Assembly (NCBI RefSeq): GCF_000723205.1
Contig: NZ_HG315671.1
Coordinates: 2,577,351 to 2,641,350 of the forward strand
Direction: 5' to 3'
Source: Formosa agariphila KMM 3901
Lineage (GTDB): Bacteria; Bacteroidota; Bacteroidia; Flavobacteriales; Flavobacteriaceae
Length of the DNA stretch: 64,000 bases
The translations under genes and the position numbers were made by a program. Below, piece by piece: positions 45,639 through 55,436 of this stretch (positions are counted from its first letter, which is position 1; each line of letters starts with the position of its first letter). Below the pieces are notes generated by a model. The model was not told the origin of the DNA and did not search any database. It saw only the letters and a list, made by a program, of their open reading frames with translations.

Positions 45639-47300
45639 CTATTTTATATATTTTTTCACGGCATCTTTTTTAGGGTATGGTACTTTTTCGCAGTTTTTCG
45701 CCCATATTCCCGTAGGGGCATTATTTTTTATTAGCCATGCACGTAGTTTATTATTCATTTTTAAAGCTAAATCTAGTGTTTGTTGACTTGGATTTTCAGC
45801 CAAAAGATTGGTCGTTTCTCCTAGATCATTACTTAGGTTATATAGCTCGAAGGACTCATCTTCATACCGATAGAATAATTTATAATGCTGATTATCGGAA
45901 TGTCTATAATGAATAACCGATTGCGGCATGTTACGCACATCCATATAACCAGGGAAATGCCAAAACAATTCATTTTTATCATCACGGACTTGAGATTCTT
46001 CTCGTAACACCGACGCTATCGATTTACCATCCATTTCTTGTACTTTAGGACTTGGTAATTTAGCCCCTGCAATTTCCGCTAGTGTCGGATAAAAATCAAT
46101 GGTGTGAACTTCCTGAGTGGTATTCACCGAATTAGGCGTAATAACACCAGGATATTTAAAAATTAAGGGCACACGAACACCACCTTCATAATAGGTACCT
46201 TTTCTTAAACGTAATGGTGAATTATTGGTAGGCCCCATAAAACCACCATTATCCGAATAGAAAATAACCATAGTATTTTCAGCGATGCCATCTGCTTTGT
46301 TTCCATCTCCATTAGGATCTTCTAGTGCATTTAAAACACGACCAACCGTCTGGTCTAAAAGTTCTACAAAAGCAGCATAGTCGGCTTGCGTATGGCGAGG
46401 ATCTAGAGACTTTTTCGCTTTATATTTAGCTTCCAAGTCAAGACGTGGAAGTATACTAACATGTACAGCATGAAATGGGATATAAGCAAAAAACGGGCTG
46501 TCGGCTTTAGACCTATCTTTTATATAACCTACAACGGCATCCCCCAAAGCATCGGTAAGGTGTTTTGGTGTACCTTCTAAAAGCCAAGGATTATTTCCGT
46601 TTTTTATAGGTTCTAAAACCTTCTGAAGGTAAGCAGCATCATAAGGCTGTGCATAGGGTTTTAAATTATCGATTTCAAACATCCAACCTTTAGCATCATC
46701 GTTTTGGGCAAAAAACTCATTTTTTACTTTTACGCCATTTACAGTAGCACTAGTTTCTTTATGTAAAGCCACATTATAATCTACACCCATATAGCTTTCC
46801 GCTTGCTTTCCTAGTTTGATAGCATGAAATTTTCCAAACCAAGCTGTATGGTAGCCCGCTGTTTTTAAGGTTTCGAACATAGAAACACAATCTTCCTGTA
46901 AATAATTATTTTGATTATGTGGCATAATGGGTGTCACAACACCTTTTGAAGCTCTTTTGAGACTTCCCACATTATACACACCATTTTGAGCCCCCGTAGC
47001 ATATTGGCCGCTAAGCAGTGCTGCTCGAGTAGGTTGACAGTTTTGCTGCGTATAGGCATAGGCAAAAGACTTCCCTTGCTGAGCTAATCTGTCTATATTC
47101 GGACTTTCGTAATACTTAGACCCATACCCTAAACTGGTGTTAGGCGAACTTAAATCTGTCCAACCTAAATCGTCGGCCATAATTAAAATGATATTAGGTT
47201 TTTGGTTAGCGTCTTTTTTGGTCTGAGAGCTAGCTAACAAAGGACTAATTAGCAAACCAAATAATACGATTTTTGAAAATTTCTTCATTTCTGATGTCAT
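45639..47300 (-). CDS. Formylglycine sulfatase, arylsulfatase A-like (P13 of the ulvan PUL)
   Basis: 553 residues. The signal peptide is best placed from Met 5 (MKKFSKIVLFGLLISPLLAS), so ATG 47288 is an alternative start. Motifs: ILIMADDLGWTDLSSPN (metal Asp pair), QQNCQPTRAALLSGQYATG with formylglycine Cys (about 87), GYHTAWFGKFHA, FFAYIPFHAVHVSILPRLD and IFYSDNGGFMGPTNNSPLRL. This is the common arylsulfatase A-like S1_16 pattern, seen in many marine PULs. It is exported, probably periplasmic. It lies 46 bp after P14. Substrate position not determinable. Confidence 0.9.
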   Translation of the reverse strand: MTSEMKKFSKIVLFGLLISPLLASSQTKKDANQKPNIILIMADDLGWTDLSSPNTSLGYGSKYYESPNIDRLAQQGKSFAYAYTQQNCQPTRAALLSGQYATGAQNGVYNVGSLKRASKGVVTPIMPHNQNNYLQEDCVSMFETLKTAGYHTAWFGKFHAIKLGKQAESYMGVDYNVALHKETSATVNGVKVKNEFFAQNDDAKGWMFEIDNLKPYAQPYDAAYLQKVLEPIKNGNNPWLLEGTPKHLTDALGDAVVGYIKDRSKADSPFFAYIPFHAVHVSILPRLDLEAKYKAKKSLDPRHTQADYAAFVELLDQTVGRVLNALEDPNGDGNKADGIAENTMVIFYSDNGGFMGPTNNSPLRLRKGTYYEGGVRVPLIFKYPGVITPNSVNTTQEVHTIDFYPTLAEIAGAKLPSPKVQEMDGKSIASVLREESQVRDDKNELFWHFPGYMDVRNMPQSVIHYRHSDNQHYKLFYRYEDESFELYNLSNDLGETTNLLAENPSQQTLDLALKMNNKLRAWLIKNNAPTGIWAKNCEKVPYPKKDAVKKYIK

Positions 47301-47346
47301 TTAAATTTTATTTATGCTGCGTCTATGAAATAATTTTATTACTATA

Positions 47347-48870
47347 TCACCGTTCTGCGCCAATAACTTTAACTGCCTTAGCAGCATTTACATTTCCACG
47401 TGTTTTTTGTTCTACAAAATAAGGCTGAAAAGTGTAGTTTGACTCCGCATCCCATGTCGCATTTGTTTTCGGCAACAAAGCTTTTAAGGCTTCTATTTTA
47501 CTTTTAAATTTAAAATTATTGGCTTCATTAATCCATTCATTCGGATCTGAAGCATTGTCGTAAAATTCTTCTGTCCCATCTTCATATTGAATGTATCGGT
47601 AACCATCAACTTTAACGGCATGGTTGTTCTTCCCATAGGTAGTAATGGCATAGGTATCTTTTAAACCTTCATTCTTTTGCATCATGCGCACCAAACTCTT
47701 AGCTTCATTTCTTGCATATGCTTGCAAGCCACTTAACTCTAAAAGTGTTGGATAAATCGATAACATTTCTACTGGGGCATCTATCTTTTTCCCTTTTGGT
47801 AAATTTGGCCCAGCAAAAAACAATGGTGCTTTTGTAGCGCTTTCCCATAAAGCATGTTTTGCAAAGGTTCCTTTTTCTCCTAAACGGTATCCGTGGTCGG
47901 ACCATAAAACTATGATGGTGTTTTTGGCATATGGGCTATTTTTTAAAGCATCTAAAACACGACCTAATTCGTAATCCACAAAACTGACACAAGCCAAATA
48001 TGCTTGTATTATTTTTTTCCATTCTCCGCTATTTATAGCCCATTCTGTTGAAGGCATCATAGGTAAATCGTTAATTTTTAAGCCTACGGGTGGAATATCA
48101 TTTAAATCATCTGATTGATATGGTGGTGTTTGTATGCTCTCAAGCGGATACAAATCGAACCATTTTTGAGGCACATATAATGGCACATGTGGTCTTTGAA
48201 ACCCCAAGGCCAAAAAGAAAGGCTGTTTGTAATTTTTATTGAAGCGTTCTAAAACCCAATTCACCGCTTGATGGTCTGGCATTAGCGTATCACTTTCAGG
48301 AAATGCGCCCCAATCGGTATTGGTTCTGCCATACTGCCCTTTTCGTGATTTAGAAGTTCCAAAACCATCCCAAACAAATCGCTTTTCAGGAAATGGACCA
48401 AAACCTTTTACACGACCGCCTCCTTCATCAAACATACCATCAGGTGCATAATTATGAAAAAGTTTACCTATTCCCATAGAATGATAACCGTTCTTCTTAA
48501 AATATTCGGGAAGAAAAATAATATCCTTAGTAGCCTCATTATCATCTCTACGAATTTTATTATCGGGCGTCATGCCATAAATTCCTGTTGTTGAAGGGCG
48601 CAAACCCGTCATTATAGCCGATCTTGATGGTCCGCATAAAGGCGCTGGACAGTGGGCATCTGTAAAAGTAACGCCCATAGCCGCCAACCTATCAAAGTTT
48701 GGGGTTTGAATATTAGAAAAATTAGCAATGGGGCTAATCATATTATTCAAATCGTCTACCGCTATAAATAACACATTTGGCTTATCTACTTCCTTCTGGA
48801 CTTGCTTCTTTTCATCGGTACGACATGACAGCATGCAGATACCTAATAACAAAAAATATCTTGTTTTCAT
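47347..48870 (-). CDS. Formylglycine sulfatase, iduronate-2-sulfatase-like (P14 of the ulvan PUL)
   Basis: 507 residues with a short lipoprotein signal (LLLGICMLSC, Cys about 16). Motifs: [12 protein letters not shown] (metal site), PAPLCGPSRSAIMTGLRPST with formylglycine Cys (about 78), GYHSMGIGKLFHNYAPDG, FFLALGFQRPHVPLYVPQKW and VLWSDHGYRLGEKGTFAKHA. The layout is that of iduronate-2-sulfatase-type enzymes, like P11 and P18, but with low similarity to them, so the three are old paralogues. It is preceded at 9 bp by the P15 stop. Confidence 0.9.
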   Translation of the reverse strand: MKTRYFLLLGICMLSCRTDEKKQVQKEVDKPNVLFIAVDDLNNMISPIANFSNIQTPNFDRLAAMGVTFTDAHCPAPLCGPSRSAIMTGLRPSTTGIYGMTPDNKIRRDDNEATKDIIFLPEYFKKNGYHSMGIGKLFHNYAPDGMFDEGGGRVKGFGPFPEKRFVWDGFGTSKSRKGQYGRTNTDWGAFPESDTLMPDHQAVNWVLERFNKNYKQPFFLALGFQRPHVPLYVPQKWFDLYPLESIQTPPYQSDDLNDIPPVGLKINDLPMMPSTEWAINSGEWKKIIQAYLACVSFVDYELGRVLDALKNSPYAKNTIIVLWSDHGYRLGEKGTFAKHALWESATKAPLFFAGPNLPKGKKIDAPVEMLSIYPTLLELSGLQAYARNEAKSLVRMMQKNEGLKDTYAITTYGKNNHAVKVDGYRYIQYEDGTEEFYDNASDPNEWINEANNFKFKSKIEALKALLPKTNATWDAESNYTFQPYFVEQKTRGNVNAAKAVKVIGAER

Positions 48871-48879
48871 TTATAGAGA

Positions 48880-51800
48880 TTATAACGATTTTTCTACTAA
48901 CACATTTATTTTAACCGGCCCCAACAATCCAGAACTTAATAATTCGTCCTCCTTATCCCAATGTTTCCAAGCTGGGAATGTGGTTCTTTCACTAGGACGT
49001 TTTGTATTATTTAGCAACCAATCTGGTACGCTTTTTATTTTAGGACCTTTACGTTCAAAATCCAATGGCAATTTTTCATCACCAATTAATCGGTTTGGCC
49101 ATAAGTTGGTGACCTTAACTTCAAGTTTGTTTTCGCCAGTTTTCACATCATTTGTAACATCCAATCTGAAAGGTGCTTTCCAAAGTGTCCCTACCGGTTT
49201 ACCATTTAAAATCACTTCTGCGATTACAGCAACGCTTCCCAAATCGAGTTCTAATTTGTTGTTGGATTTAAGTAGTTTTTTGGATACCTGAAAGGTTTTA
49301 TGATAACTCGCTGTTCCTGAAAAATACTTAATGCCTTCATTTTCAACAGCTGACCACGATTTTAATTCATCAAACCTCACTTTATTTATTGTAACTAAAT
49401 CTGACGGAAATTCAACATCCCAAGTTCCCGCAAGCATGATAGGTTGCGGCACTGATTTGACTGTGGTTGCCATGACTTTTCCAGATAGATTTTTATAGCT
49501 AAGTGTTCCAGGATATGGGGTTATCCACTGTGTTTCACCATCGTTCAAAACAATTTCTGGTTTGCTCCTATCTTTTGAAAGATTTAAGGGTCTCCCTTTG
49601 GGAACAAAAAGTGTCTGCTCTTCGCCATCGGTGGTAAATGTTATTTTTATCGTGGTGTTATCACCTTCAGGAGTCTTTCCTCCTATCAATTGATTGTTTA
49701 CAGGAATTACCAAATTACCTGATGCTATTTCCTGTTTAATTTTTTCGGTAACATCATGAACGGGGTAATGTTTGGGTACTCCTTTGGTTTCTGGTTTAAA
49801 TTTTCCGAAAACTGCTTTTAACACGGTTAACTTTTTATCGCCCGCATTAATATTTACATACTCCTTTTCTTGTGCAGATATCGTTTTAATGTCTTCGCCA
49901 ATTTGGTATTCCATTCTAAACTCCTTTATATACCCCATGGCTGGATCGCAATCACAAAATGCCCTTGAAGCTTGAATATGCAATTGATTATCTTTTACCT
50001 CGGCTGCAACTTTATCTGTAATATCTACCAAGCCTTCTTGAAGAAACGTGCCATACTCGGCTTTAATAATTTGTAAATTTGAAAGCGGCTCTGACTTTGG
50101 GTTTTCAAGTTCCATTTTAGCCGACACCAACTGTGACTTTTCTTTGGAAGCATTCTTAAAAACTACAAACACGGCCTCTTCCATACCCAATTGCAGTGGT
50201 AAACTCGTGGTGCCATCTGCATGATTTTGCCAAACAGCAGGCTTTTTAATGGTGCCTGATTCTGCCTGCCATATTTCAGGTTGCTTATTGGATACTCTAA
50301 AACGGACTTTAATTTCCCGACTTTCCTTTCGGGCATTGGCGATGAAATAAATATCGGCTTCATCTGTTTTTCGGTGGATAAAACTGATATCGGAAACATC
50401 ATCGCTTTCAATTTTAAAATCAGCCAACAGATTATTACCCTTTAAAAAATCGACTATCGAAATCTCCTTCACCAAACCCTTCCCCCAAAGGAAATCACTC
50501 AGTCTTTTTACCTCGGCATCACAAGTGGAATAATGTTCTAAACTTGGCGATTTTTTGGGTTTACTGCCAATTACTTTAGCACCATCTTTTACTAAATCTT
50601 CAATTTTATGAAGCGTTTCTGGTTTGATCCAATCTGATTCTGGTAACATTAACACGTCGTATTGTCCACCCACAGGGGTGCAAATTTTTCCGTTTTTAAC
50701 AAATAAGTCTGACAATTTATTTGAACCAATTAAATCGTAATCATATCCTAATTGCTTTATTTCTGGCAATAAAAAAGCTGTATTTGGTGAAGATTCCCCT
50801 GTGAACACAAGCACATCGGCAACATTTTTACCTTGTTGAAGCATGAACTGGGAACGAGCGATATAATCCATAAATGCTTTGCCTTGACGCCACCAGGTAT
50901 TAAGGCGATTAAAATCGGTACCGTGATAACTTAAAGCTAAGCCTGGAGCCACATCCCAAGGTTGGTGTACATAGGTGTGAAAAATAAATCGGGTAATACC
51001 TTCGGCCCATGCTCTATCACCAATGGATTTGAGTTCCGCAGGATGCTCGTCCCAGCCGCCAATACCCGTAAAGGATTCGGCCCCTACAATAGAACTTCCG
51101 TTTAAATGTGCTATGGAAGATACAAATTTAGGCGAATCGAAAAACGGATAACCACCACTCCAAAATTCACACATGACGATATCGCCTGTAGCCCCTACTT
51201 GCATATTATCGAAAGGACCCCAATAGGGTTCTACCGAAAATTTTAAACCGTTTTTATGACATAGATCCCGAAAATGGGCATAATAGTTTTTGGCCATTAA
51301 ATCGCCTATAGTTCTTCGAAAATCCCAAAGAAAACGCTCGGTAATTTCGCCACTTTCCACATAATAGCCTGCTAAAGTTGGCAAATAAGAGACCAAACTG
51401 TAACCTCTTAATGTTTCAAATTCAGCATCAAACCCAGCAGTCCAATTAGCGGTTCCAACCTCATAACTATCTATTAAGCAATTATTAACTGTTGTACCTA
51501 CTAAATCGCCCAACTTATTGAGAATGGGTTGAATGCCTCCTTCCCAATACACATCTACCGCTTTTGTACTCATTTTATCAACCTCCAATCCATGGCCGCC
51601 CTTTGGTGCAGGATGATTTTTTTTACCTGTAGGCGTATGTCCTAATCTTAAAATCACCCATTCGCCTTTAGGGACTTTCCACTCTAAAATACCTGCGTCA
51701 TTGAGATGCGCTGTGAGGTTAATTATCTCCTGTTTTTGAATGACAGCTTCAGAAGGAATAATTTTTGTATCTGGCAACAAATGATTACGAATTCTTCCTG

Positions 51801-52371
51801 ATAAACTTTTAAAATCTAAATCGTCAATTTTCATTGTTTGCTTTGGTTTAGGAAAGGCCAGAACAGCAATATCTTTATAAAAATTTAATTTGGTTTCAGG
51901 TTGTGGTAACTGTTTTTTAATTGCTTTACCTCCTTTAACTATAATTTCGCTATATACCACGGTTTGCATGGCATATTCCGGACTTATCCAGGGACCACCA
52001 GAGGAAGACCAGCCGGCGGTGTTATGAAAAGTGAGTTCTAACCCTATCCGTTTTGCTTCAAGTGCCGAAAAATGAAATAAATCCAACCAGTCTTCACTTA
52101 AATAATCGACAGGGCCGGCAGGAAAACCTAAATCTACATTAAACAATTGGGCTTCTTGAATCCCTACTGCTTTCATAGCCTCCAAATCTTTGGTAATTCC
52201 AGATTTTGAGACGTTACCGCTTATCCAATGCCACCAAGTACGAGCTTTGGCTTGATTGGGAGGTGAATTAAAACCCGATTCTAACTCAGTTACTTCTGGT
52301 ACTAAGTTTTGGCCAAATGCTGATATAGAAATCAAAAATAATCCAAGTATGTATTTTAAAAATCGAGGCAT
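48880..52371 (-). CDS. GH106-like alpha-L-rhamnosidase candidate (P15 of the ulvan PUL)
   Basis: 1163 residues with a signal peptide (about 1-20, SISAFGQ). The N-terminus has the GH106 look: NSPPNQAKARTWWHWISGNV, ITKDLEAMKAVGIQEAQLFN, then GLELTFHNTAGWSSSGGPWI, KGEWVILRLGHTPTGKKNHP, HKNGLKFSVEPYWGPFDNMQ and GITRFIFHTYVHQPW. The central part is a barrel with candidate acidic residues in SVEPYWG and IVGAESFTG. The C-terminal 150 residues (LDLGSVAVIAEVILNGKPVG) are a GH2-like jelly roll. GH106 enzymes remove alpha-L-rhamnose. Together with GH78 (P20) the locus would have two rhamnosidase types. I do not recall a proven activity for this protein. Confidence 0.72.
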   Translation of the reverse strand: MPRFLKYILGLFLISISAFGQNLVPEVTELESGFNSPPNQAKARTWWHWISGNVSKSGITKDLEAMKAVGIQEAQLFNVDLGFPAGPVDYLSEDWLDLFHFSALEAKRIGLELTFHNTAGWSSSGGPWISPEYAMQTVVYSEIIVKGGKAIKKQLPQPETKLNFYKDIAVLAFPKPKQTMKIDDLDFKSLSGRIRNHLLPDTKIIPSEAVIQKQEIINLTAHLNDAGILEWKVPKGEWVILRLGHTPTGKKNHPAPKGGHGLEVDKMSTKAVDVYWEGGIQPILNKLGDLVGTTVNNCLIDSYEVGTANWTAGFDAEFETLRGYSLVSYLPTLAGYYVESGEITERFLWDFRRTIGDLMAKNYYAHFRDLCHKNGLKFSVEPYWGPFDNMQVGATGDIVMCEFWSGGYPFFDSPKFVSSIAHLNGSSIVGAESFTGIGGWDEHPAELKSIGDRAWAEGITRFIFHTYVHQPWDVAPGLALSYHGTDFNRLNTWWRQGKAFMDYIARSQFMLQQGKNVADVLVFTGESSPNTAFLLPEIKQLGYDYDLIGSNKLSDLFVKNGKICTPVGGQYDVLMLPESDWIKPETLHKIEDLVKDGAKVIGSKPKKSPSLEHYSTCDAEVKRLSDFLWGKGLVKEISIVDFLKGNNLLADFKIESDDVSDISFIHRKTDEADIYFIANARKESREIKVRFRVSNKQPEIWQAESGTIKKPAVWQNHADGTTSLPLQLGMEEAVFVVFKNASKEKSQLVSAKMELENPKSEPLSNLQIIKAEYGTFLQEGLVDITDKVAAEVKDNQLHIQASRAFCDCDPAMGYIKEFRMEYQIGEDIKTISAQEKEYVNINAGDKKLTVLKAVFGKFKPETKGVPKHYPVHDVTEKIKQEIASGNLVIPVNNQLIGGKTPEGDNTTIKITFTTDGEEQTLFVPKGRPLNLSKDRSKPEIVLNDGETQWITPYPGTLSYKNLSGKVMATTVKSVPQPIMLAGTWDVEFPSDLVTINKVRFDELKSWSAVENEGIKYFSGTASYHKTFQVSKKLLKSNNKLELDLGSVAVIAEVILNGKPVGTLWKAPFRLDVTNDVKTGENKLEVKVTNLWPNRLIGDEKLPLDFERKGPKIKSVPDWLLNNTKRPSERTTFPAWKHWDKEDELLSSGLLGPVKINVLVEKSL

Positions 52372-52384
52372 TTTTTTAGTTTAT

Positions 52385-55300
52385 TTAATCTATAAATAGT
52401 TCATCAATAAAAGGCCCACTCTCTCCCGTCGTTTCTAATTTAATATTATTAGCTCCTGATTGCAGTACAATAATAGTAGGCACAAACTTCCATTCTTTTT
52501 CCCAACCACCCGTTGGTTCAAATTCAATGGTTCTTACATATTCATCATTTACATACAGCTTCATTGGGTGTAACTTCCCGTGGTTGTTATGCATATACCT
52601 AAAGCGAATACTATAATCACCAGGTTCGCCATCGTTTTCTTGATACCAAGTGATGGAGCCTTCACCTCCTTTGAAATCGACAAAACCAGAACCTTTAAAT
52701 CGGTGTGCCTCTCTACTTGGTTTAGCGGCTCCTGTTAAAACACCTTCTTCAGCAGAAATATCTACACCTCTACCAATCCACATATCGGCCGAATGTTCAT
52801 CGCCCCAAAACAAGCCTTCATTTTTACCGAAAGTTTCTTCCATAGACAAAACCGTTTTACCATTTTGTTTTACAATGGCTTTCACTGTCGTGTCATCTTC
52901 TACCATAAAAGCATCTTTATAAAGCTTGCCATGCGTTTCCGGATTTTCACCATTAGTGGTATAACGGATTTCTAAATCTGAAGTTTTCGATTTTCCTAAA
53001 AGTTGAATGTGCTGGGCATCAATTGTAATTAAATTTGAAGTATATAATGCTTTATCACCTAAGATTGCTGCGGTTACCACCGCGGCCTCTTTAGGCTCGG
53101 GTAAGGCTCTTAAAAAGGTTCTAGTTTTTCCAAAAAACAAGGCTCTAAAATCAGATTTAGTTCTGCTTGTGGGGTCTATTGGATTTCCATTTTCCATAGA
53201 AATTTTCTTGACATCGCCCTGAATATGGTAATACACTTTGTTTTCTCCATACGGGTATAAATGGCCAGCGGTATCTAAACTTTCGGAAGTAACGATAAAA
53301 CTGTCAGTAAAACTTCCTTCGGCGTCTAATTTTAGAATACTAGTTTTTAGTTTTGATGGTTGCTGCGCCGTTGAAAAGGACGTTCTATTAACTACTTTTC
53401 CATTAATATATCCAACTGCTTCAAGCGTTCCCTCTTCGTATGGCACAAGCCACTCGCATTGCATTTCGTTCCAAACGGTTCCTGGTTTATCTTTTCCTAA
53501 AGATATTCCGTTAAGAAACAGTTCTACTTCATCTGCATTAGCGTAAACCCAAACCGGAATGACCGTACCTTTTTTCATTCTTGGATGCGTCCAATGTGGC
53601 AACATATGAATCATTGGTTTTTCTGTCCATTGACTCTGGTAGAAATAATACAAGTCTTTTTTGAACCCTGCAACATCCAAAGCTCCTCCCATAAACAAGT
53701 TAAATGGCAAGCCCCCGTGTACTAAACCAGCTTCTCCATAATAATCGAAACCAGTCCAACGGAAATGCCCACTATGCCATGGTGTATCGCGCATCACTTC
53801 CCAATACTTTCTTGCCGAAACGCGTACCGTAGCATTATCGTAAGAAGAGTTAAAACGCTGTTTTCTATTTTTCCAATTTTTTGGATTAATTCCTTCGTAA
53901 AAGAAAACCTCCTTTTCGGTTAAATTAGGAAGCTCATAAGTTCCTGATAATTCATTGTCGCGCCACCAGGTTTGGGTTCTGTAATACCCTCTTGTTTGCC
54001 AAGTGTGTGGTGCTTCGGTAGAAATAAAAGGTTTTGTTAATTTGTTATTCTCTATAAAAGACTTTGTTTCAGACCCGCCATTAACACCTTGAATGTCCAT
54101 ATCTTCTGGATTTCCTGCGCCAGATGTAAACAATCGGGTTGGGTCTAGATTTTTACCAAATGCAACCATTTCTGGGGCTACATCGCTATGGGTTTCATTA
54201 CCCAAACTCCACACAAAAATACTAGGATGGTTGCGGTCTCTAGTTATCCACTCTTTCACATCGGCTTGCCACCATTCATCAAAGGCTTGTTTTCCATAAT
54301 CTTCGGGTGCTTTTTTATGCCAGCCATCAAAAATTTCATCCATTACCAACAAGCCAATTTCATCACAGATATCGTAAAACATTGGCGGGGTAGAATTGTG
54401 CGATGGTCTAATGGCATTTATTCCCATATCTTTTAAAGATTGTAATTTCCAGCGCAACATGGGCTTAGTCCAAGCCCCTCCAACTGGACCACCTTCCCAA
54501 TGTTCGCAAACACCTTTTAGTTTTACGTTTTCACCATTCAACCAAAAACCCGTTTCAGTTTTCCATGCAACAGTTCTAAATCCGAAGGTGGTTGTTTTCT
54601 CATCAATAACCTTTTTACCATCTAGAATTTGAGTTTTAGCTTTATAAAGATTTGGCGATTCTGGACTCCAGAGTTTAGGTGGTTTCACCTCCAATTGAAC
54701 ACTTGGTTGTGCTGAAGCTAACTTTTCACTATGTGTTGCTATTACTTTGCCGTTTGCAGTCAATAACTCCACATTGTATTTTAAACCTTTAAAAGCGCCT
54801 TTAATTTCTGCGTCGATAGAAACAACGCCTTGTTGTTTTTCTATAGAAGGCGTTTTTATAAAAATGGTGTTAGGCTTAAAATGAGTTGGATTGACTTCAA
54901 CCAACTTTACAGGAGCATAAATACCACATGAGTGGTACCACCTTGCCGAAGGCTCTAAACCATTATCTACTCGTACAGCAATCGTATTTTTTCCTACTTT
55001 TAAATATTTTGAAATATCATATCTAAAACTGATGTAGCCGTACGGTCTTTTACCCAATCGGTTTCCATTTATCCATACTTCGCTGTTCATATAAACCCCA
55101 TCAAAATTGATATAGGTTGTTTTAGACAGACTCGCTTTGCTAAACGAAAATGTTTTTCGATACCAACCAATTCCGCCATCATGGTACCCGCCACCTTGGC
55201 CTTGATCGCCACCTTTTCGAACACCTTTTTCGAAAGACCAATCGTGTGGAACATTAAGCAATTCCCAAGAGGAATCATCTAAATTTTCCTTAGAAAAGTC

Positions 55301-55423
55301 AGGGCTATCTTTTAATATAAAATGCCAATTATTGTTGAAATTGGTTTCTATACGTTGTGCCTCTGTTCTATAAATAATTGAACACAGTACTATTAACAAG
55401 CAAGCTATCCCTTCACCTCTCAT
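52385..55423 (-). CDS. Multidomain GH2 hydrolase with a C-terminal carbohydrate-binding module (P16 of the ulvan PUL)
   Basis: 1012 residues from ATG 55423 (MRGEGIACLLIVLCSIIYRT, a signal peptide). An upstream ATG at 55525 would overlap the P17 gene by 89 bp and bury the signal, so I reject it. Domains: GH2 jelly roll (about 25-200), Ig-like (about 200-295), TIM barrel (about 295-600) with acid/base Glu in VWSLGNETHSD (about 408) and nucleophile Glu in ISTEAPHTW (about 468), DUF4982-like domain (about 630-690), a chitobiase C-terminal-like segment (EIRYTTNGENPETHGKLYKD, about 830) and a CBM6/35-like module (about 880-1012, YMHNNHGKLHPMKLYVNDEY). It is secreted. It should act on beta-linked ulvan fragments and bind polysaccharide through the last module. 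Exact specificity unknown. Confidence 0.85.
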   Translation of the reverse strand: MRGEGIACLLIVLCSIIYRTEAQRIETNFNNNWHFILKDSPDFSKENLDDSSWELLNVPHDWSFEKGVRKGGDQGQGGGYHDGGIGWYRKTFSFSKASLSKTTYINFDGVYMNSEVWINGNRLGKRPYGYISFRYDISKYLKVGKNTIAVRVDNGLEPSARWYHSCGIYAPVKLVEVNPTHFKPNTIFIKTPSIEKQQGVVSIDAEIKGAFKGLKYNVELLTANGKVIATHSEKLASAQPSVQLEVKPPKLWSPESPNLYKAKTQILDGKKVIDEKTTTFGFRTVAWKTETGFWLNGENVKLKGVCEHWEGGPVGGAWTKPMLRWKLQSLKDMGINAIRPSHNSTPPMFYDICDEIGLLVMDEIFDGWHKKAPEDYGKQAFDEWWQADVKEWITRDRNHPSIFVWSLGNETHSDVAPEMVAFGKNLDPTRLFTSGAGNPEDMDIQGVNGGSETKSFIENNKLTKPFISTEAPHTWQTRGYYRTQTWWRDNELSGTYELPNLTEKEVFFYEGINPKNWKNRKQRFNSSYDNATVRVSARKYWEVMRDTPWHSGHFRWTGFDYYGEAGLVHGGLPFNLFMGGALDVAGFKKDLYYFYQSQWTEKPMIHMLPHWTHPRMKKGTVIPVWVYANADEVELFLNGISLGKDKPGTVWNEMQCEWLVPYEEGTLEAVGYINGKVVNRTSFSTAQQPSKLKTSILKLDAEGSFTDSFIVTSESLDTAGHLYPYGENKVYYHIQGDVKKISMENGNPIDPTSRTKSDFRALFFGKTRTFLRALPEPKEAAVVTAAILGDKALYTSNLITIDAQHIQLLGKSKTSDLEIRYTTNGENPETHGKLYKDAFMVEDDTTVKAIVKQNGKTVLSMEETFGKNEGLFWGDEHSADMWIGRGVDISAEEGVLTGAAKPSREAHRFKGSGFVDFKGGEGSITWYQENDGEPGDYSIRFRYMHNNHGKLHPMKLYVNDEYVRTIEFEPTGGWEKEWKFVPTIIVLQSGANNIKLETTGESGPFIDELFID

Positions 55424-55436
55424 TCCCTTCACATTA

